Source of the DNA: Bradyrhizobium embrapense
GTDB lineage: Bacteria > Pseudomonadota > Alphaproteobacteria > Rhizobiales > Xanthobacteraceae
Reading direction: 5' to 3'
Length of the DNA: 64,000 nucleotides
Assembly (NCBI RefSeq): GCF_001189235.2
Contig: NZ_LFIP02000001.1
Span: 930,001-994,000 of the forward strand
Part shown: positions 26,725 to 35,736 of the stretch, in pieces
Position numbering within the stretch: position 1 is the stretch's first letter
How the letters are laid out: every line of letters starts with the position of its first letter
Program-made: the position numbers and the translations under genes
The notes under the pieces: model-generated
What the model was told of the DNA's origin: nothing
The model's database searches: none
The model's input: only the letters and a program-made list of their open reading frames with translations

Positions 26725-27453
26725 TCAGGGACTGAGGCCGGCCAGGCTGGTGCCGCCGCAGACGTAGAGTACCTGCCCGGTCACGAAGTCCGAGCGCTCG
26801 TCGAGGAAGAAGCGGATCGCGTGCGCGACGTCCTCACGCGAGCCGAGCCGCCCGACCGGAACGTTGCGCGCCATCTTCTCCTGCTGCTCGGAGCCCTTCG
26901 GGACGATGCCCCAGAAATTGTCGGTCAGGATCGGACCCGGTGCGACCACGTTGACCGTGATCCCGCTCGACGCCAGCTCCAGCGCCCACGTCCGCGCCAT
27001 GCCGTGCACGCCGGCCTTGGTCGCGGAATAGGCCGAGCGCGTGGCCGCGCCCATCGCGGCGCGCGAGCTCACGAACACGATCCGCCCGAACCGTCGCGAC
27101 CGCATCCCTTCCATCGCGGCCTGGGTCAGCAGCATCGGCGCGCCGAGATGCAGCTGCGCCAGCGTCAGGATGTCTTCCGGCTTCGCATCGGCCAAGAGGT
27201 TCGGCAGGATGATTCCGGCATTGTGCACGAGGCGATCGATCGCATGGTCGCGGCAGATCTCCTCGGCAATGGCCCGCGTCTCCGCGATGTCGGTCAAATC
27301 GGCGCGATAGGCGGTGAGCAGCTCGTTGGTCCAGTCTGGCTTCTCCAGGCCGACCGAGATAACCCGCTGTCCCTCGCCGACGAGCTGCTTCGCCAACGCC
27401 TCGCCGATGCCGGAATTGCCGCCGGTGATGAGTGTGGTGCGGGTCTGGCTCAT
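26725..27453 (-). CDS. Short-chain dehydrogenase/reductase
   Basis: A 242-residue classical SDR with cofactor motif TGGNSGIG, HNAG, catalytic serine in VFVSSRA, and the intact YSATK motif. The ATG at 27453 is chosen because AGGAG lies five bases upstream; a GTG two codons earlier overlaps the ligase stop. It is the last gene of the Rieske operon. An obvious role would be oxidation of the cis-dihydroxylated product of the dioxygenase, as dihydrodiol dehydrogenases do. Confidence 0.9.
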   Translation of the reverse strand: MSQTRTTLITGGNSGIGEALAKQLVGEGQRVISVGLEKPDWTNELLTAYRADLTDIAETRAIAEEICRDHAIDRLVHNAGIILPNLLADAKPEDILTLAQLHLGAPMLLTQAAMEGMRSRRFGRIVFVSSRAAMGAATRSAYSATKAGVHGMARTWALELASSGITVNVVAPGPILTDNFWGIVPKGSEQQEKMARNVPVGRLGSREDVAHAIRFFLDERSDFVTGQVLYVCGGTSLAGLSP

Positions 27454-27455
27454 GA

Positions 27456-29072
27456 TCACTCCTGCCGCCGCTTGAGGTCGCGCAGATCGAAGAAGGCGCC
27501 GTCGCGCATTAGTCTCGCGACGAAATCCTTCAATCCGCCGCGCTGGATCTTCTCGGTCGCGGTCAGCGGAAGCCGATCGACGAACGCGATCCAGCCCGGC
27601 GCCTTGTAATAGGCCATCTGCTCGAGGCTCCAGCGCACGATGTCCTCGGCGAGCGCGCGGTCCGCGCCCGGCTGCTCGGCGATGATGACCGCCGCGACCT
27701 CGTCGCCGCGCACTTGATCGGGCGTCGCTGCGACCGCGGCCTGGCGGATCGCGCCATGGCGGTTGAGCACGGACTCGACCTCGACCGCGGCGATGTTCTC
27801 GCCGGAGCGGCGGATCACGTTCTTCTTGCGATCGACGAAATGCAGATCGCCATCGGCATCGCGCGACACGATGTCGCCGGTATGCAGCCAGCCGTCCTTC
27901 CAGGCTTCGGCGGTGGCCTCCGGGTTCTTCAGGTATTCCCTGAAGAAGCCGAAACGGGGATCATCCCCCGCGTGCCGCACCAACAGCTCGCCCGGCATTC
28001 CCGCCGCCGCATCGCGGCCGTCGTCGCCGACGATCCGGACCTCGACCTCCGGCGCCGGACGGCCGAAACAGCTGGTGCCGACCTTGCGCGGCTCGGCATT
28101 GGCGGCGATCACGCCGCCGCTTCCGGTCTCGGTCATCGCCCAGGCCTCGAGCAGCGGGAAGCCGAAGCGCTCCTCGAACGGCGCATGCAGCAGCCTGTCG
28201 ACGCCGGCGCCGAAGCCGAACCGCACGCTGTGCGCACGATCATCATTGGTCGGCGGCGCGCTCATCAGCATCGAAGGCATGACGCCGAGATAATGCAGGC
28301 AGGTCGCGCGGCTGTCGCGCACCGATTGCCACCAGCTGCGCGGATGGAAGCGATCGAGCATCGTCAGGCTGCCGCCGACCGTCAGCATCGCCATCAGCGA
28401 CACCGCCATCGCATTCATGTGGAACAAAGGCAGCGGCGTGATCATACGCACGCTATCACCGCCGAGATCGATCAAGCCGCCGACGTCGCGATACCAGTCT
28501 CCAGAATACAGGAAATAGGTGTTGGTCAGCACGCAGCCCTTGGGCTGGCCCGTCGTCCCCGACGTATAGAGCAGCGCGCATTCGCTCGCACCGTCGCCGG
28601 CGTTCGCCGGCCGCGCGCCACCGAACGGGGCCGGGATCTCGCCGCCGTCGGTCGCGACCGGAATCGGCCGGCCGGCCTGGCGCGCCGCCGTCTCGACCTC
28701 GTCGCGCCGCCTGGCGAGCACGAAGGCAGCATTCATCTCGGAATGCGCGATGATGTATTCGAGCTCGCTGACCCGCAGATCCGGGTTGATCGGCACCACG
28801 GACACACCGAGCGCGTTCAGCGCGAACCACAGCTCGACGAACAGCGGCCGGTTCTGCAGCAGCAGCCCGACCCGATGGCCTTCACCGTAACCGCGGCTCG
28901 CGAACGCCGCGCGCCAGCGCTCGACCCGCTCCAGCATCACGCGATACGAGATCTCCCCGGCCGCGATGCCGTAGATCTCGGCCGTCTCGGGCAGCACGTT
29001 GAGGAAGCCGGCCTCGCCGCGGTAGAGGGCGGTCTCGCGGAAGCGGGCGTAGACGGTGGTCGCTGCGGTCAA
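27456..29072 (-). CDS. AMP-forming acyl-CoA synthetase/CoA ligase
   Basis: A 538-residue ANL-superfamily enzyme with the P-loop LLYTSGTTGQPKGCVLT, the GWLHTGDIVSRDADG block and FVDRKKNVIRRSGENI, and the C-terminal catalytic lysine in TATEKIQR. It activates a carboxylic acid as acyl-AMP and then CoA thioester. It sits between the dioxygenase beta subunit (7 bases away) and the SDR, so the substrate should be an aromatic or oxindole acetic acid made by the dioxygenase. Confidence 0.92.
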   Translation of the reverse strand: MTAATTVYARFRETALYRGEAGFLNVLPETAEIYGIAAGEISYRVMLERVERWRAAFASRGYGEGHRVGLLLQNRPLFVELWFALNALGVSVVPINPDLRVSELEYIIAHSEMNAAFVLARRRDEVETAARQAGRPIPVATDGGEIPAPFGGARPANAGDGASECALLYTSGTTGQPKGCVLTNTYFLYSGDWYRDVGGLIDLGGDSVRMITPLPLFHMNAMAVSLMAMLTVGGSLTMLDRFHPRSWWQSVRDSRATCLHYLGVMPSMLMSAPPTNDDRAHSVRFGFGAGVDRLLHAPFEERFGFPLLEAWAMTETGSGGVIAANAEPRKVGTSCFGRPAPEVEVRIVGDDGRDAAAGMPGELLVRHAGDDPRFGFFREYLKNPEATAEAWKDGWLHTGDIVSRDADGDLHFVDRKKNVIRRSGENIAAVEVESVLNRHGAIRQAAVAATPDQVRGDEVAAVIIAEQPGADRALAEDIVRWSLEQMAYYKAPGWIAFVDRLPLTATEKIQRGGLKDFVARLMRDGAFFDLRDLKRRQE

Positions 29073-29079
29073 GGCGCAC

Positions 29080-29556
29080 TCACATGAAAAGCTGGATATT
29101 GCCGAACGGCGCGTCGAAATTCACGAGGTCGATGCGCTTGAGCCTGATCTTGAGGTCATCGCCGACCCGGACCAGATCGTGCGACGCCCATCCCGAAAAG
29201 CGTTCCAGCGCGTCGCCGCGCGTCTCGGTGTAGATGTAGGAGGTCTTTGCCCTGAAGATGCCGGCCGCCGGATCGCAGGCCAGGATCTGCGGCGCCTGGA
29301 GCAGATGATGGCAGCGGCTCTTCGGCTTCTGGCTGAAGGTGCGCTCGCCGGCCAGCCGCTCGATCCGTACCTTCATCAACAGCAGATCCTCGTACATCAG
29401 CGACGGCTGCAGCACCGGGTCCTGCTGCTGCCACTCCAGCGGCATCCAGTAACGCCCTTCGGGGTGGAACAAATCGAGCCACGCCTGCCACTGCATGGTG
29501 TCGAGCAGGTCGGCTTCCCGATAGATGAAATCGGTAATCGTCTTCTCGGTGATCAT
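29080..29556 (-). CDS. Aromatic ring-hydroxylating dioxygenase beta subunit
   Basis: A 158-residue protein of the NTF2-like fold typical for small subunits of Rieske dioxygenases (ITDFIYREADLLDTMQWQAW, LDLFHPEGRYWMP, and the FRAKTSYIYTETR core). The ATG at 29556 overlaps the alpha-subunit stop by four bases. Beta subunits are structural partners in alpha3beta3 hexamers. Confidence 0.9.
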   Translation of the reverse strand: MITEKTITDFIYREADLLDTMQWQAWLDLFHPEGRYWMPLEWQQQDPVLQPSLMYEDLLLMKVRIERLAGERTFSQKPKSRCHHLLQAPQILACDPAAGIFRAKTSYIYTETRGDALERFSGWASHDLVRVGDDLKIRLKRIDLVNFDAPFGNIQLFM

Positions 29557-30893
29557 TCCGCGGCCTCGCCGGGCTGGTCCATATCCATGGTCATGAATTT
29601 GGCCCAGGCATGGAACTGGTTCCGCATCTGGCGCTCCGACGTGCCGTTGATGACGGCGGTGACGTCGGGCTCCTCGTCGCTCTCGTAGAGCCGGCGCAGA
29701 TTGACCCACTGATTGCCGTTCGTCTTCAGCCCTTCCTGGGCCCGCTCATACATTTCGAGATCGTCGTGCCCGACGATCGAGGTCGGTGCGTTGATGAAGC
29801 GATTATACATCAGCGCACGCTCGTAGAGCTTGTCGGGCGCGCCGACCAGCCGATAGACCCAGCTCTCCACCAGCGTCCTGTCCACCGCGATCGGGATGAA
29901 ATTGCGCAGGATCTGCACCGCGCCCTTGACCATGATGTTCGGGAAATAGACCGTGTTGTGCCGAACCTCGCCCAGAATCTCGTGCGCCCGCTTCTCGCCA
30001 TAGGTTGCGATCATCTGGTCGAGATAGCCCTCGACGTCCGAATAGTTCGAATGGATCGAATTGGCGACGCCGGTATGGCCATGACCGTTGGGCCAGATCC
30101 GGATGCCGCTCTGCTCGTAGAACTCGTACGGGCTCATGAAGGGGCCATAGAGCTGCACCGCCATCGGCGTCTCCTTGGAGTCGCCCTGTTCGCGTTGCCA
30201 GACCTTGATGGCGGTGCCGGCCGAGCTCTCATGCGCCACCATGGGATGGCAGGTGTCGGTCTGGTTCTCGACCAGCATCTTCCAGTTGCAGGTGTGCATG
30301 TAGCGAATCGGCGCGGCCATGACGGCGAGCTTCCCTTCCGGCGAGCGGTCGACCATGTTGTCGATGGTCGAGAGGCTTTCGCCAAAATAGTCCTCGAAGC
30401 CGATGCCGTTTTCGCTCAGGCGCGCGAAGATGAAATCCCGATAGACCACGACATTCCTGATCCGCGACAGCCCGTCGTTCGCCTGGGTGTCGGTGAATCC
30501 GGTGCCCTCATAGCCCTTCTTCAAGGGGATCGCGAGCAGCGAGCCGTCGGTCTTGAACGACCAGGCATGATAGGGGCAGCGGAAGAACTTTCCGGTGTTG
30601 CCGCACGGTTCGGAGGCGATCTTGACGCCCTTGTGCGGACAGCGATTGTAGAACAGGTGGATCGAGCCGTCGGTATGGCGGCTTGCCACCACCGGCTGCC
30701 GGCCGACAGTCGCGGTGATGAAATCGCCGGGTTTCAACAACTGGCTGGCGTGCCCGACATAGATCCAGCTGTTGGGAAACAGATGCTCCATCTCGAGCTC
30801 GAAGATCTCAGGATCGACATAGACGTCGCGATGCACCTCGGCGTCGCGCACGAGCCCGCCGATCGCGCGGGCATCCTTTCCGTATCTCGCCAT
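29553..30893 (-). CDS. Rieske ring-hydroxylating dioxygenase alpha subunit
   Basis: A 446-residue oxygenase subunit. The Rieske cluster ligands are C85, H87, C106 and H109 (NRCPHKG, RCPYHAW). The bridging D213 and iron ligands H216 and H221 lie in ENQTDTCHPMVAH. The reductase gene is 18 bases upstream and the beta gene overlaps downstream, giving a two-component (reductase-oxygenase) system without a separate ferredoxin. The gene order reductase-alpha-beta-ligase-SDR and the neighbouring isatin-hydrolase-like and IorAB proteins point to an indole-3-acetate or similar substrate, as in known iad-type loci; benzoate- or salicylate-like acids cannot be ruled out. Confidence 0.93.
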   Translation of the reverse strand: MARYGKDARAIGGLVRDAEVHRDVYVDPEIFELEMEHLFPNSWIYVGHASQLLKPGDFITATVGRQPVVASRHTDGSIHLFYNRCPHKGVKIASEPCGNTGKFFRCPYHAWSFKTDGSLLAIPLKKGYEGTGFTDTQANDGLSRIRNVVVYRDFIFARLSENGIGFEDYFGESLSTIDNMVDRSPEGKLAVMAAPIRYMHTCNWKMLVENQTDTCHPMVAHESSAGTAIKVWQREQGDSKETPMAVQLYGPFMSPYEFYEQSGIRIWPNGHGHTGVANSIHSNYSDVEGYLDQMIATYGEKRAHEILGEVRHNTVYFPNIMVKGAVQILRNFIPIAVDRTLVESWVYRLVGAPDKLYERALMYNRFINAPTSIVGHDDLEMYERAQEGLKTNGNQWVNLRRLYESDEEPDVTAVINGTSERQMRNQFHAWAKFMTMDMDQPGEAAE

Positions 30894-30911
30894 GGCGCCT
30901 CTTGCCTCCGC

Positions 30912-31862
30912 TCAGAGATCCAACACAAGCCGCTCCGACTTCGCACGCGACACGCAGATCTGCATGACCTTGTTGGACGCCTTCTCGTCGTCGCTGAGAA
31001 TGACGTCCCGATGGTCGGGCACGCCCGCGATCACGCCGCACTGGCAGATGCCGCAATCGCCCCGCCGGCAATCATAGAGCACGTCGAGCCCCGCCGCTTC
31101 CAGCGCCTCGATGATGCTCTGGTCGGTCGCAACCGTGATGACCTGCCCGGTCGACTTGAGCTCGATCTCGAACGGCCGGTTCGCAGAGCTTGGCTGCTCC
31201 GCCTTGAACAGCTCGAAATGGATGCGGTCTGCCGGGATGCCCTTGGCAAGCGCCGCGGCCTTCACCGCGTCAATCATGCCGGCAGGCCCGCAGACATAGA
31301 CGTGGGCACCTGCGGGCGCATCGCCGAGCGCAGCCGCGATATCGAGGCGGGACGCATCGCTGTCGTAGTGGACCGCCAGGCCCTCCGCACAGATCGCCTG
31401 CAGCTGCGGCAGGAAAGCCAGCAGCCCGGGCATGCGTCCGGCATAATGCAGGCGAAACCAGTTTCCTTGCGCCTTCAGCACCGCCGCCATCGATAGGATC
31501 GGCGTGACGCCGATGCCGCCGGCAAACAGCAACGCCGGCGCGGCACCCTCGTGAAGAGCGAAATTGTTGAGCGGCGCGGTCGTTCTGACGACGTCGCCGA
31601 CCTGAAGGGCATGGATGAACTTTGAGCCGCCGGCTGAGGTTTCCTCGCGCAGTACCCCGAGCGCCACAGTGCCTTCGGGCAGGTCCGGCAGCGCCATCAG
31701 GGAATACGGCCGGTCCCCTCCGCCCGGCAGCAACACGCGAACATGCGCACCCGCTTGCCACTCCGGCACGGCACCGCCCTCCACGCCGAGCACCACGCTG
31801 CGAATGACCGACGTCTCCGCAACGATCGACTGCACTTTGAGCTTGAGCGGATGCGCGTCCAT
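30912..31862 (-). CDS. Dioxygenase reductase, phthalate-dioxygenase-reductase (VanB) type
   Basis: A 316-residue class IA reductase. Order of domains: flavin-binding barrel (RPYSLMALPD), NAD-binding domain (LLFAGGIGVTPILSMA, VYVCGPAGMIDAV), and a C-terminal plant-type [2Fe-2S] ferredoxin with ligands in YDCRRGDCGICQCG and QICVS. It passes electrons from NADH directly to the oxygenase. It is the first gene of the operon; its ribosome binding site is weak, but a clear promoter with operators lies just upstream. Confidence 0.92.
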   Translation of the reverse strand: MDAHPLKLKVQSIVAETSVIRSVVLGVEGGAVPEWQAGAHVRVLLPGGGDRPYSLMALPDLPEGTVALGVLREETSAGGSKFIHALQVGDVVRTTAPLNNFALHEGAAPALLFAGGIGVTPILSMAAVLKAQGNWFRLHYAGRMPGLLAFLPQLQAICAEGLAVHYDSDASRLDIAAALGDAPAGAHVYVCGPAGMIDAVKAAALAKGIPADRIHFELFKAEQPSSANRPFEIELKSTGQVITVATDQSIIEALEAAGLDVLYDCRRGDCGICQCGVIAGVPDHRDVILSDDEKASNKVMQICVSRAKSERLVLDL

Positions 31863-31878
31863 TCGGGCATCTCATATT

Positions 31879-31922
31879 ATATGAATTTGCATATTTTTAT
31901 ACATGTAATAATTACCTGTCAA
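31879..31922 (-). promoter_or_regulatory. Promoter/operator of the Rieske operon
   Basis: On the minus strand TTGACA (31922-31917) is followed by an AT-rich spacer and a -10-like TAAAAA 17 bases on or TATAAA 15 bases on. The spacer contains TTACATGTA (31900-31908), identical to the core of the palindrome in the iorA promoter. Downstream is the inverted repeat ATATG-N6-CATAT (31879-31894), matching the TATG-N6-CATA form of the second iorA palindrome. The shared pair suggests one regulator for both operons. Confidence 0.65.
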
Positions 31923-32156
31923 TCGCCGCTATGGCGGCCGCGGATCCCGGTCCTGCCGTCGCGTCGCGCGGCTTGAAAGCGTGATCTGCGACCGACCGCT
32001 CAGAAGAACTACTTAGAAAGACCCTGGGAACACTTCGAACGGAAGCCGTATTTTCATCCCTTATCCGTGGACCCGGCCGCCGGCTCGCTCAGGTTGGCCG
32101 AGCCTTGTTTTCGCCACCTGGTTTTCGCACCTGGACCCAATCTCGGAGGTCGCCAC

Positions 32157-32390
32157 ATGACGCAAGGCCACGTCTGGTACGTCTCCTTCGTTGATCAACG
32201 CGATGCTCCACCCGACAGGCATGCGCGAAGGACTGCGACCTTCAAATCCGAGCAGGAAGCGAAGCAGTTCACCAGGACGCTGGCGCAGGACCAGAGAGTG
32301 AAGAGCCTTTCGGCCGGAACGATCAATCCGCACCAGCCAAAACGGATCGTCGGATCCAGAGAAATCGACCGGTGGCTCGGCGACATTTAG
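32157..32390 (+). CDS. Small hypothetical protein, 77 aa
   Basis: The ATG at 32157 is preceded by GGAGG at good spacing, so the protein starts MTQGHVWYVSFVDQRDAPPD. The sequence (ATFKSEQEAKQFTRTL, AGTINPHQPKRIVGSREI) resembles small conserved proteins that I associate with Bradyrhizobium genomes, of unknown function. It stands alone between the catabolic and NRPS regions. Confidence 0.7.
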   Translation: MTQGHVWYVSFVDQRDAPPDRHARRTATFKSEQEAKQFTRTLAQDQRVKSLSAGTINPHQPKRIVGSREIDRWLGDI

Positions 32391-32468
32391 TACCGCAATC
32401 CCGCGGACGCCAATTGCGGTCAGTGCGAATGTTGCCGAGCGGCGGTCGCTTCAGCTTCCGCAGCAAGC

Positions 32469-33656
32469 TCACGACATTGATGCGACCACGTCCAGCATCA
32501 CCTCGGTCGCGCCGCCGGCAATGGAGAGGATGCGAGCGTCGCGCGCCACACGCTCGATCGGGCTCTCCCGCATGACGCCCATGGCTCCGTGGAACTGGAC
32601 GCACGCATACACCACCTCGTTGACGAGTTCGCCGCAGAGAGCCTTCAACATCGAGATCTCGCGCATGCAGTCGTCGTCCGCCGCCATGCGCCAGGCGGTA
32701 GCATAGAGAAGCGCGCGGCTTGCCTCCACCCTCGCAGCAAGCATCGCAAGACGCTGACGGATCGCCTGCAAGTCCCAAAGGACGCCTCCGAATGCGCGGC
32801 GCGTTTTCACGTAAGTGAGGGTCATATCGATCGCCGCCTCGGCCATCCCGATCGCCATGGCGGCGAGCACAAGGCGCTCGTTCTGCAAGTTGCGCATGAT
32901 GGAGTAGAAGCCCTGCCCCTCCGCGCCGAGCACGTTCTCGGCAGGAATGCGGCAACCCTCGAAGACGAGCTCGGCCGTGTCGGAGGAGCGCCAGCCGAGC
33001 TTGTCCAGCTCGCGAGCCACGCTGAAGCCCGGCGTGCCCTTCTCGACGAGGAACATCGTGATCCCGTTGCTCCCTGCCGCAGCATCAGTCTTGGCCGCAA
33101 CACAGTAGAGATCCGCACAGACGCCGTTGGTGATGTATAGCTTCGTACCATCGAGCACGTAGGAGTCGCCGTCTCGGCGCGCGCGCGTGCGAATGGCCTT
33201 CACGTCCGAGCCCGCATCCGGCTCCGTGATGGCGATCGCGGTGATCACCTCGCCGCTCACAATGCCCGGCATCCAGCGAGCGCGTTGGGATTTGGTGCCG
33301 TCGTGAAAGACATAGCTGGAAGCCATCTCGGCCTGGACCAGCATTGCGTCTGCGGCGCCGCCATAGGTGGAGCGCCCGAGTTCCTCTGCGAAGACCGTCG
33401 ATGCGACGGCGTCCATCTCGGCACCGCCGTACTCGGCCGGATAGCGGATGCCGAAGAAGCCAAGTTCGCCCATGCGCCGCAGGACCGGACGCGGGATGCC
33501 CCCCGCCTCCTCCCAGCGATCTGCACAGGGCTTGATCTCCTCCTCGACAAAGCGGCGGACCTGGTCCCGCAAGAGCTCATATTCCGCGGCCGCCCAAGGC
33601 AGCCCCGGTTCTTGCTGCGGTACCCAAGCTTTGTCCATCATCGTCGTCCGTTCCAT
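32469..33656 (-). CDS. Acyl-CoA dehydrogenase-family flavoprotein
   Basis: A 395-residue FAD enzyme with AITEPDAGSDVKAIRT, TKLYITNG and the C-terminal QFHGAMGVMRESPIERVARDARI block. The MCAD-type catalytic YEGT is replaced by AGGA, but a glutamate in NERLVLA matches the base position of isovaleryl-CoA-type enzymes. It is the last gene of the NRPS-type operon, 64 bases after the A-PCP gene. Homologues in such clusters can desaturate aminoacyl groups tethered to a PCP, so it may act on the carrier-bound substrate rather than a free CoA ester. Confidence 0.9.
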   Translation of the reverse strand: MERTTMMDKAWVPQQEPGLPWAAAEYELLRDQVRRFVEEEIKPCADRWEEAGGIPRPVLRRMGELGFFGIRYPAEYGGAEMDAVASTVFAEELGRSTYGGAADAMLVQAEMASSYVFHDGTKSQRARWMPGIVSGEVITAIAITEPDAGSDVKAIRTRARRDGDSYVLDGTKLYITNGVCADLYCVAAKTDAAAGSNGITMFLVEKGTPGFSVARELDKLGWRSSDTAELVFEGCRIPAENVLGAEGQGFYSIMRNLQNERLVLAAMAIGMAEAAIDMTLTYVKTRRAFGGVLWDLQAIRQRLAMLAARVEASRALLYATAWRMAADDDCMREISMLKALCGELVNEVVYACVQFHGAMGVMRESPIERVARDARILSIAGGATEVMLDVVASMS

Positions 33657-33720
33657 GAGTCCAACTCAAGGTCCAGACCGGATCGGCGCCCTGAGCATCA
33701 ATTGCGGCCCTTGCAATAGA

Positions 33721-35697
33721 CTAGAGTTCGATTTCCTCTCGCGGTCCGCCCGAGGGTGAAGCAGCTCTGGAATCGGCCACCCAGCGCATCCCGTCGATCA
33801 CTTCCGCGAGTTCAGCTACGGTCGGGCGCTCGAACAGGTTGCGGAGCTGCACGTCGACGCCGAAGGTCTTTCGCATGCGCGCCACCGCTCTCACGACCAG
33901 GAGCGACTCCCCGCCGAGGTCGAAGAAGTTGTCGTGGCGTCCGATCGACTTGAGCTTGAGAAGACCGCACCACAGGGCGGCCAACGCCTTCTCGGTCTCC
34001 GTTGACGGGGCGGCGAACTCGTGTGCCGGCTGAATGCTGTCCGCCGTCGGCTCGGGAAGCGCCGCGCGGTCGATCTTGCCGTTGGACGTGAGCGGCATAC
34101 GTTCGAGGCAGACATAGTGCGTCGGAACCATGGACTCCAGGAGTTCTTCGGCAAGGTGGGCGCGCAGCTCCGCCACGGTCAGAGGTTTCGAGGCGACATA
34201 GTAGGCCACAAGTCGCGTGATTGCGCCATCTTCCGCATTCCCCACCGGAGTGGGAACGGCGACGACAGCGCATTCCTGAACGTGGGGCTGCTTGAGAAGC
34301 CGCGCTTCGATCTCGCCCAGTTCGATACGCGTGCCGCCGACCTTCACCTGATGATCGACGCGGCCGAGAAATTCCAGGCGCCCTTCCGAGCTCCAGCGGG
34401 CAAGATCGCCCGTCTTGTACAGCCGCAGCCTCGAAAAGCCATCTCGGGGATCCGTAACCGTGCGGAAGCGCTCTTCAGTCAGATCGGGGCGATTGAAATA
34501 ACCTCTCGCGAGACCATCGCCTGCGATGAACATCTCACCGATGACGTTGCGGCCGGTCGGCTGATATTCCTTGCTGAGAACGTAAATTCCCGCATTGGCG
34601 GCCGGAACGCCGATCGGCACCGACGCTGATTGATCCCGGTCTGAGTCGAACCGATGAATCATGCAGCCCACTGTGGCTTCGGTTGGTCCGTATTCGTTAT
34701 AAATCTCGACAGGATGAGGGATGGCTTTCGTGATGTCGCGCGCCAGCTCGGTCTTGAAGTCCTCGCCGCCCACGATGAACTTGCGCAATCTCGTGGCCTC
34801 GAGATCGCGGTCGCGGATCATCGCGAGATGCGCCGGCGTCAGCTTGATGATATCGACGGCATTGTCATCCACGACCTTGAGCACGACCATGTTGCTCAAC
34901 CCGGGATCGCCAAGATAGACCACGATTCGGCCACCGGTAATGAGCGGCGCGAAGAGCGTTGTGACGGTGAGGTCGAAGGCGAGAGATGAGAAAAGCGGCC
35001 AAGCGAGAGGCTGGCCGGAACTGTACACACGCGCGGCCCACCAGATGTAGTTCACAAGGCTGCGGTGCTCGATCTCGACGCCCTTGGGAGTGCCGGTCGA
35101 GCCTGAGGTGAAGATGATATAGGCGATGCCTGCCGACGTCGCGGCGGACGGTCGGGCCGAGCCTGGCTGATCCAGGATCGAAGCGAAATCAGCGTCGAGC
35201 ACGAAAATGTCGGCAAGGTCCGGAGAGACGACCGACTGCAGACGCGTTTGAGTGATGACCACCGGCGTTCGCCCGCCGGTTCCGCCGGAAATGTCTTTCA
35301 GGATCGTAGCAATGCGCCCTTTCGGCGTCGCCGCATCAATCGGCACATAGGCCGCGCCTGCCTTGAGGACGCCCAGGATCGCGACAACGACCTCGATGGA
35401 GTGTTCCATGAAGACAACGACGATCCGACCCGGCCCCGTGCCTTTTGAACCCAGATGCGCGGCCATCTGGTTGGAGCGTTCGTCGAGTTGCCGATATGTC
35501 AGCATCGTATCGCCAAACCGGATCGCTTCAGCATCAGGACTGAGCATCGCTTGATCATGGAAAAGATCGACAATCGTCCTGTCCGATGGGTAGTGCGCCG
35601 ACGTGGCGTTGTACTCGACGACCAGCGCCCGATGATCGGCATCTTGCAGCGCAGGAAGCGCCACACTTTCCGCTACGATAGGCAGGACTTCATTCAT
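33721..35697 (-). CDS. Stand-alone NRPS adenylation-PCP protein, predicted asparagine-activating
   Basis: A 658-residue protein with an adenylation domain (FTSGSTGTPKG, NEYGPTEATVG, YKTGDLARW, GRVDHQVKVGGTRIELGEIE, NGKID) and one carrier domain (DNFFDLGGESLLVVR, with the phosphopantetheine serine). There is no condensation domain. By hand alignment to GrsA the ten specificity residues read D, L, T, K, I, G, E, V, G, K. This differs at one conservative place from the asparagine code DLTKLGEVGK. The ATG at 35697 is chosen over upstream TTG/ATG codons because GGGAG precedes it. The TE, PPTase and dehydrogenase genes flank it in one direction. Confidence 0.9.
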   Translation of the reverse strand: MNEVLPIVAESVALPALQDADHRALVVEYNATSAHYPSDRTIVDLFHDQAMLSPDAEAIRFGDTMLTYRQLDERSNQMAAHLGSKGTGPGRIVVVFMEHSIEVVVAILGVLKAGAAYVPIDAATPKGRIATILKDISGGTGGRTPVVITQTRLQSVVSPDLADIFVLDADFASILDQPGSARPSAATSAGIAYIIFTSGSTGTPKGVEIEHRSLVNYIWWAARVYSSGQPLAWPLFSSLAFDLTVTTLFAPLITGGRIVVYLGDPGLSNMVVLKVVDDNAVDIIKLTPAHLAMIRDRDLEATRLRKFIVGGEDFKTELARDITKAIPHPVEIYNEYGPTEATVGCMIHRFDSDRDQSASVPIGVPAANAGIYVLSKEYQPTGRNVIGEMFIAGDGLARGYFNRPDLTEERFRTVTDPRDGFSRLRLYKTGDLARWSSEGRLEFLGRVDHQVKVGGTRIELGEIEARLLKQPHVQECAVVAVPTPVGNAEDGAITRLVAYYVASKPLTVAELRAHLAEELLESMVPTHYVCLERMPLTSNGKIDRAALPEPTADSIQPAHEFAAPSTETEKALAALWCGLLKLKSIGRHDNFFDLGGESLLVVRAVARMRKTFGVDVQLRNLFERPTVAELAEVIDGMRWVADSRAASPSGGPREEIEL

Positions 35698-35736
35698 GAA
35701 ATGCGCTCCCATCCGGCAAGCCAAAATCAGATCACG

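Noticed and set aside
29610..31496. Plus-strand frame of over 600 codons opposite the Rieske genes
   Set aside because: Antisense shadow; the minus-strand genes have intact cofactor motifs and overlaps.
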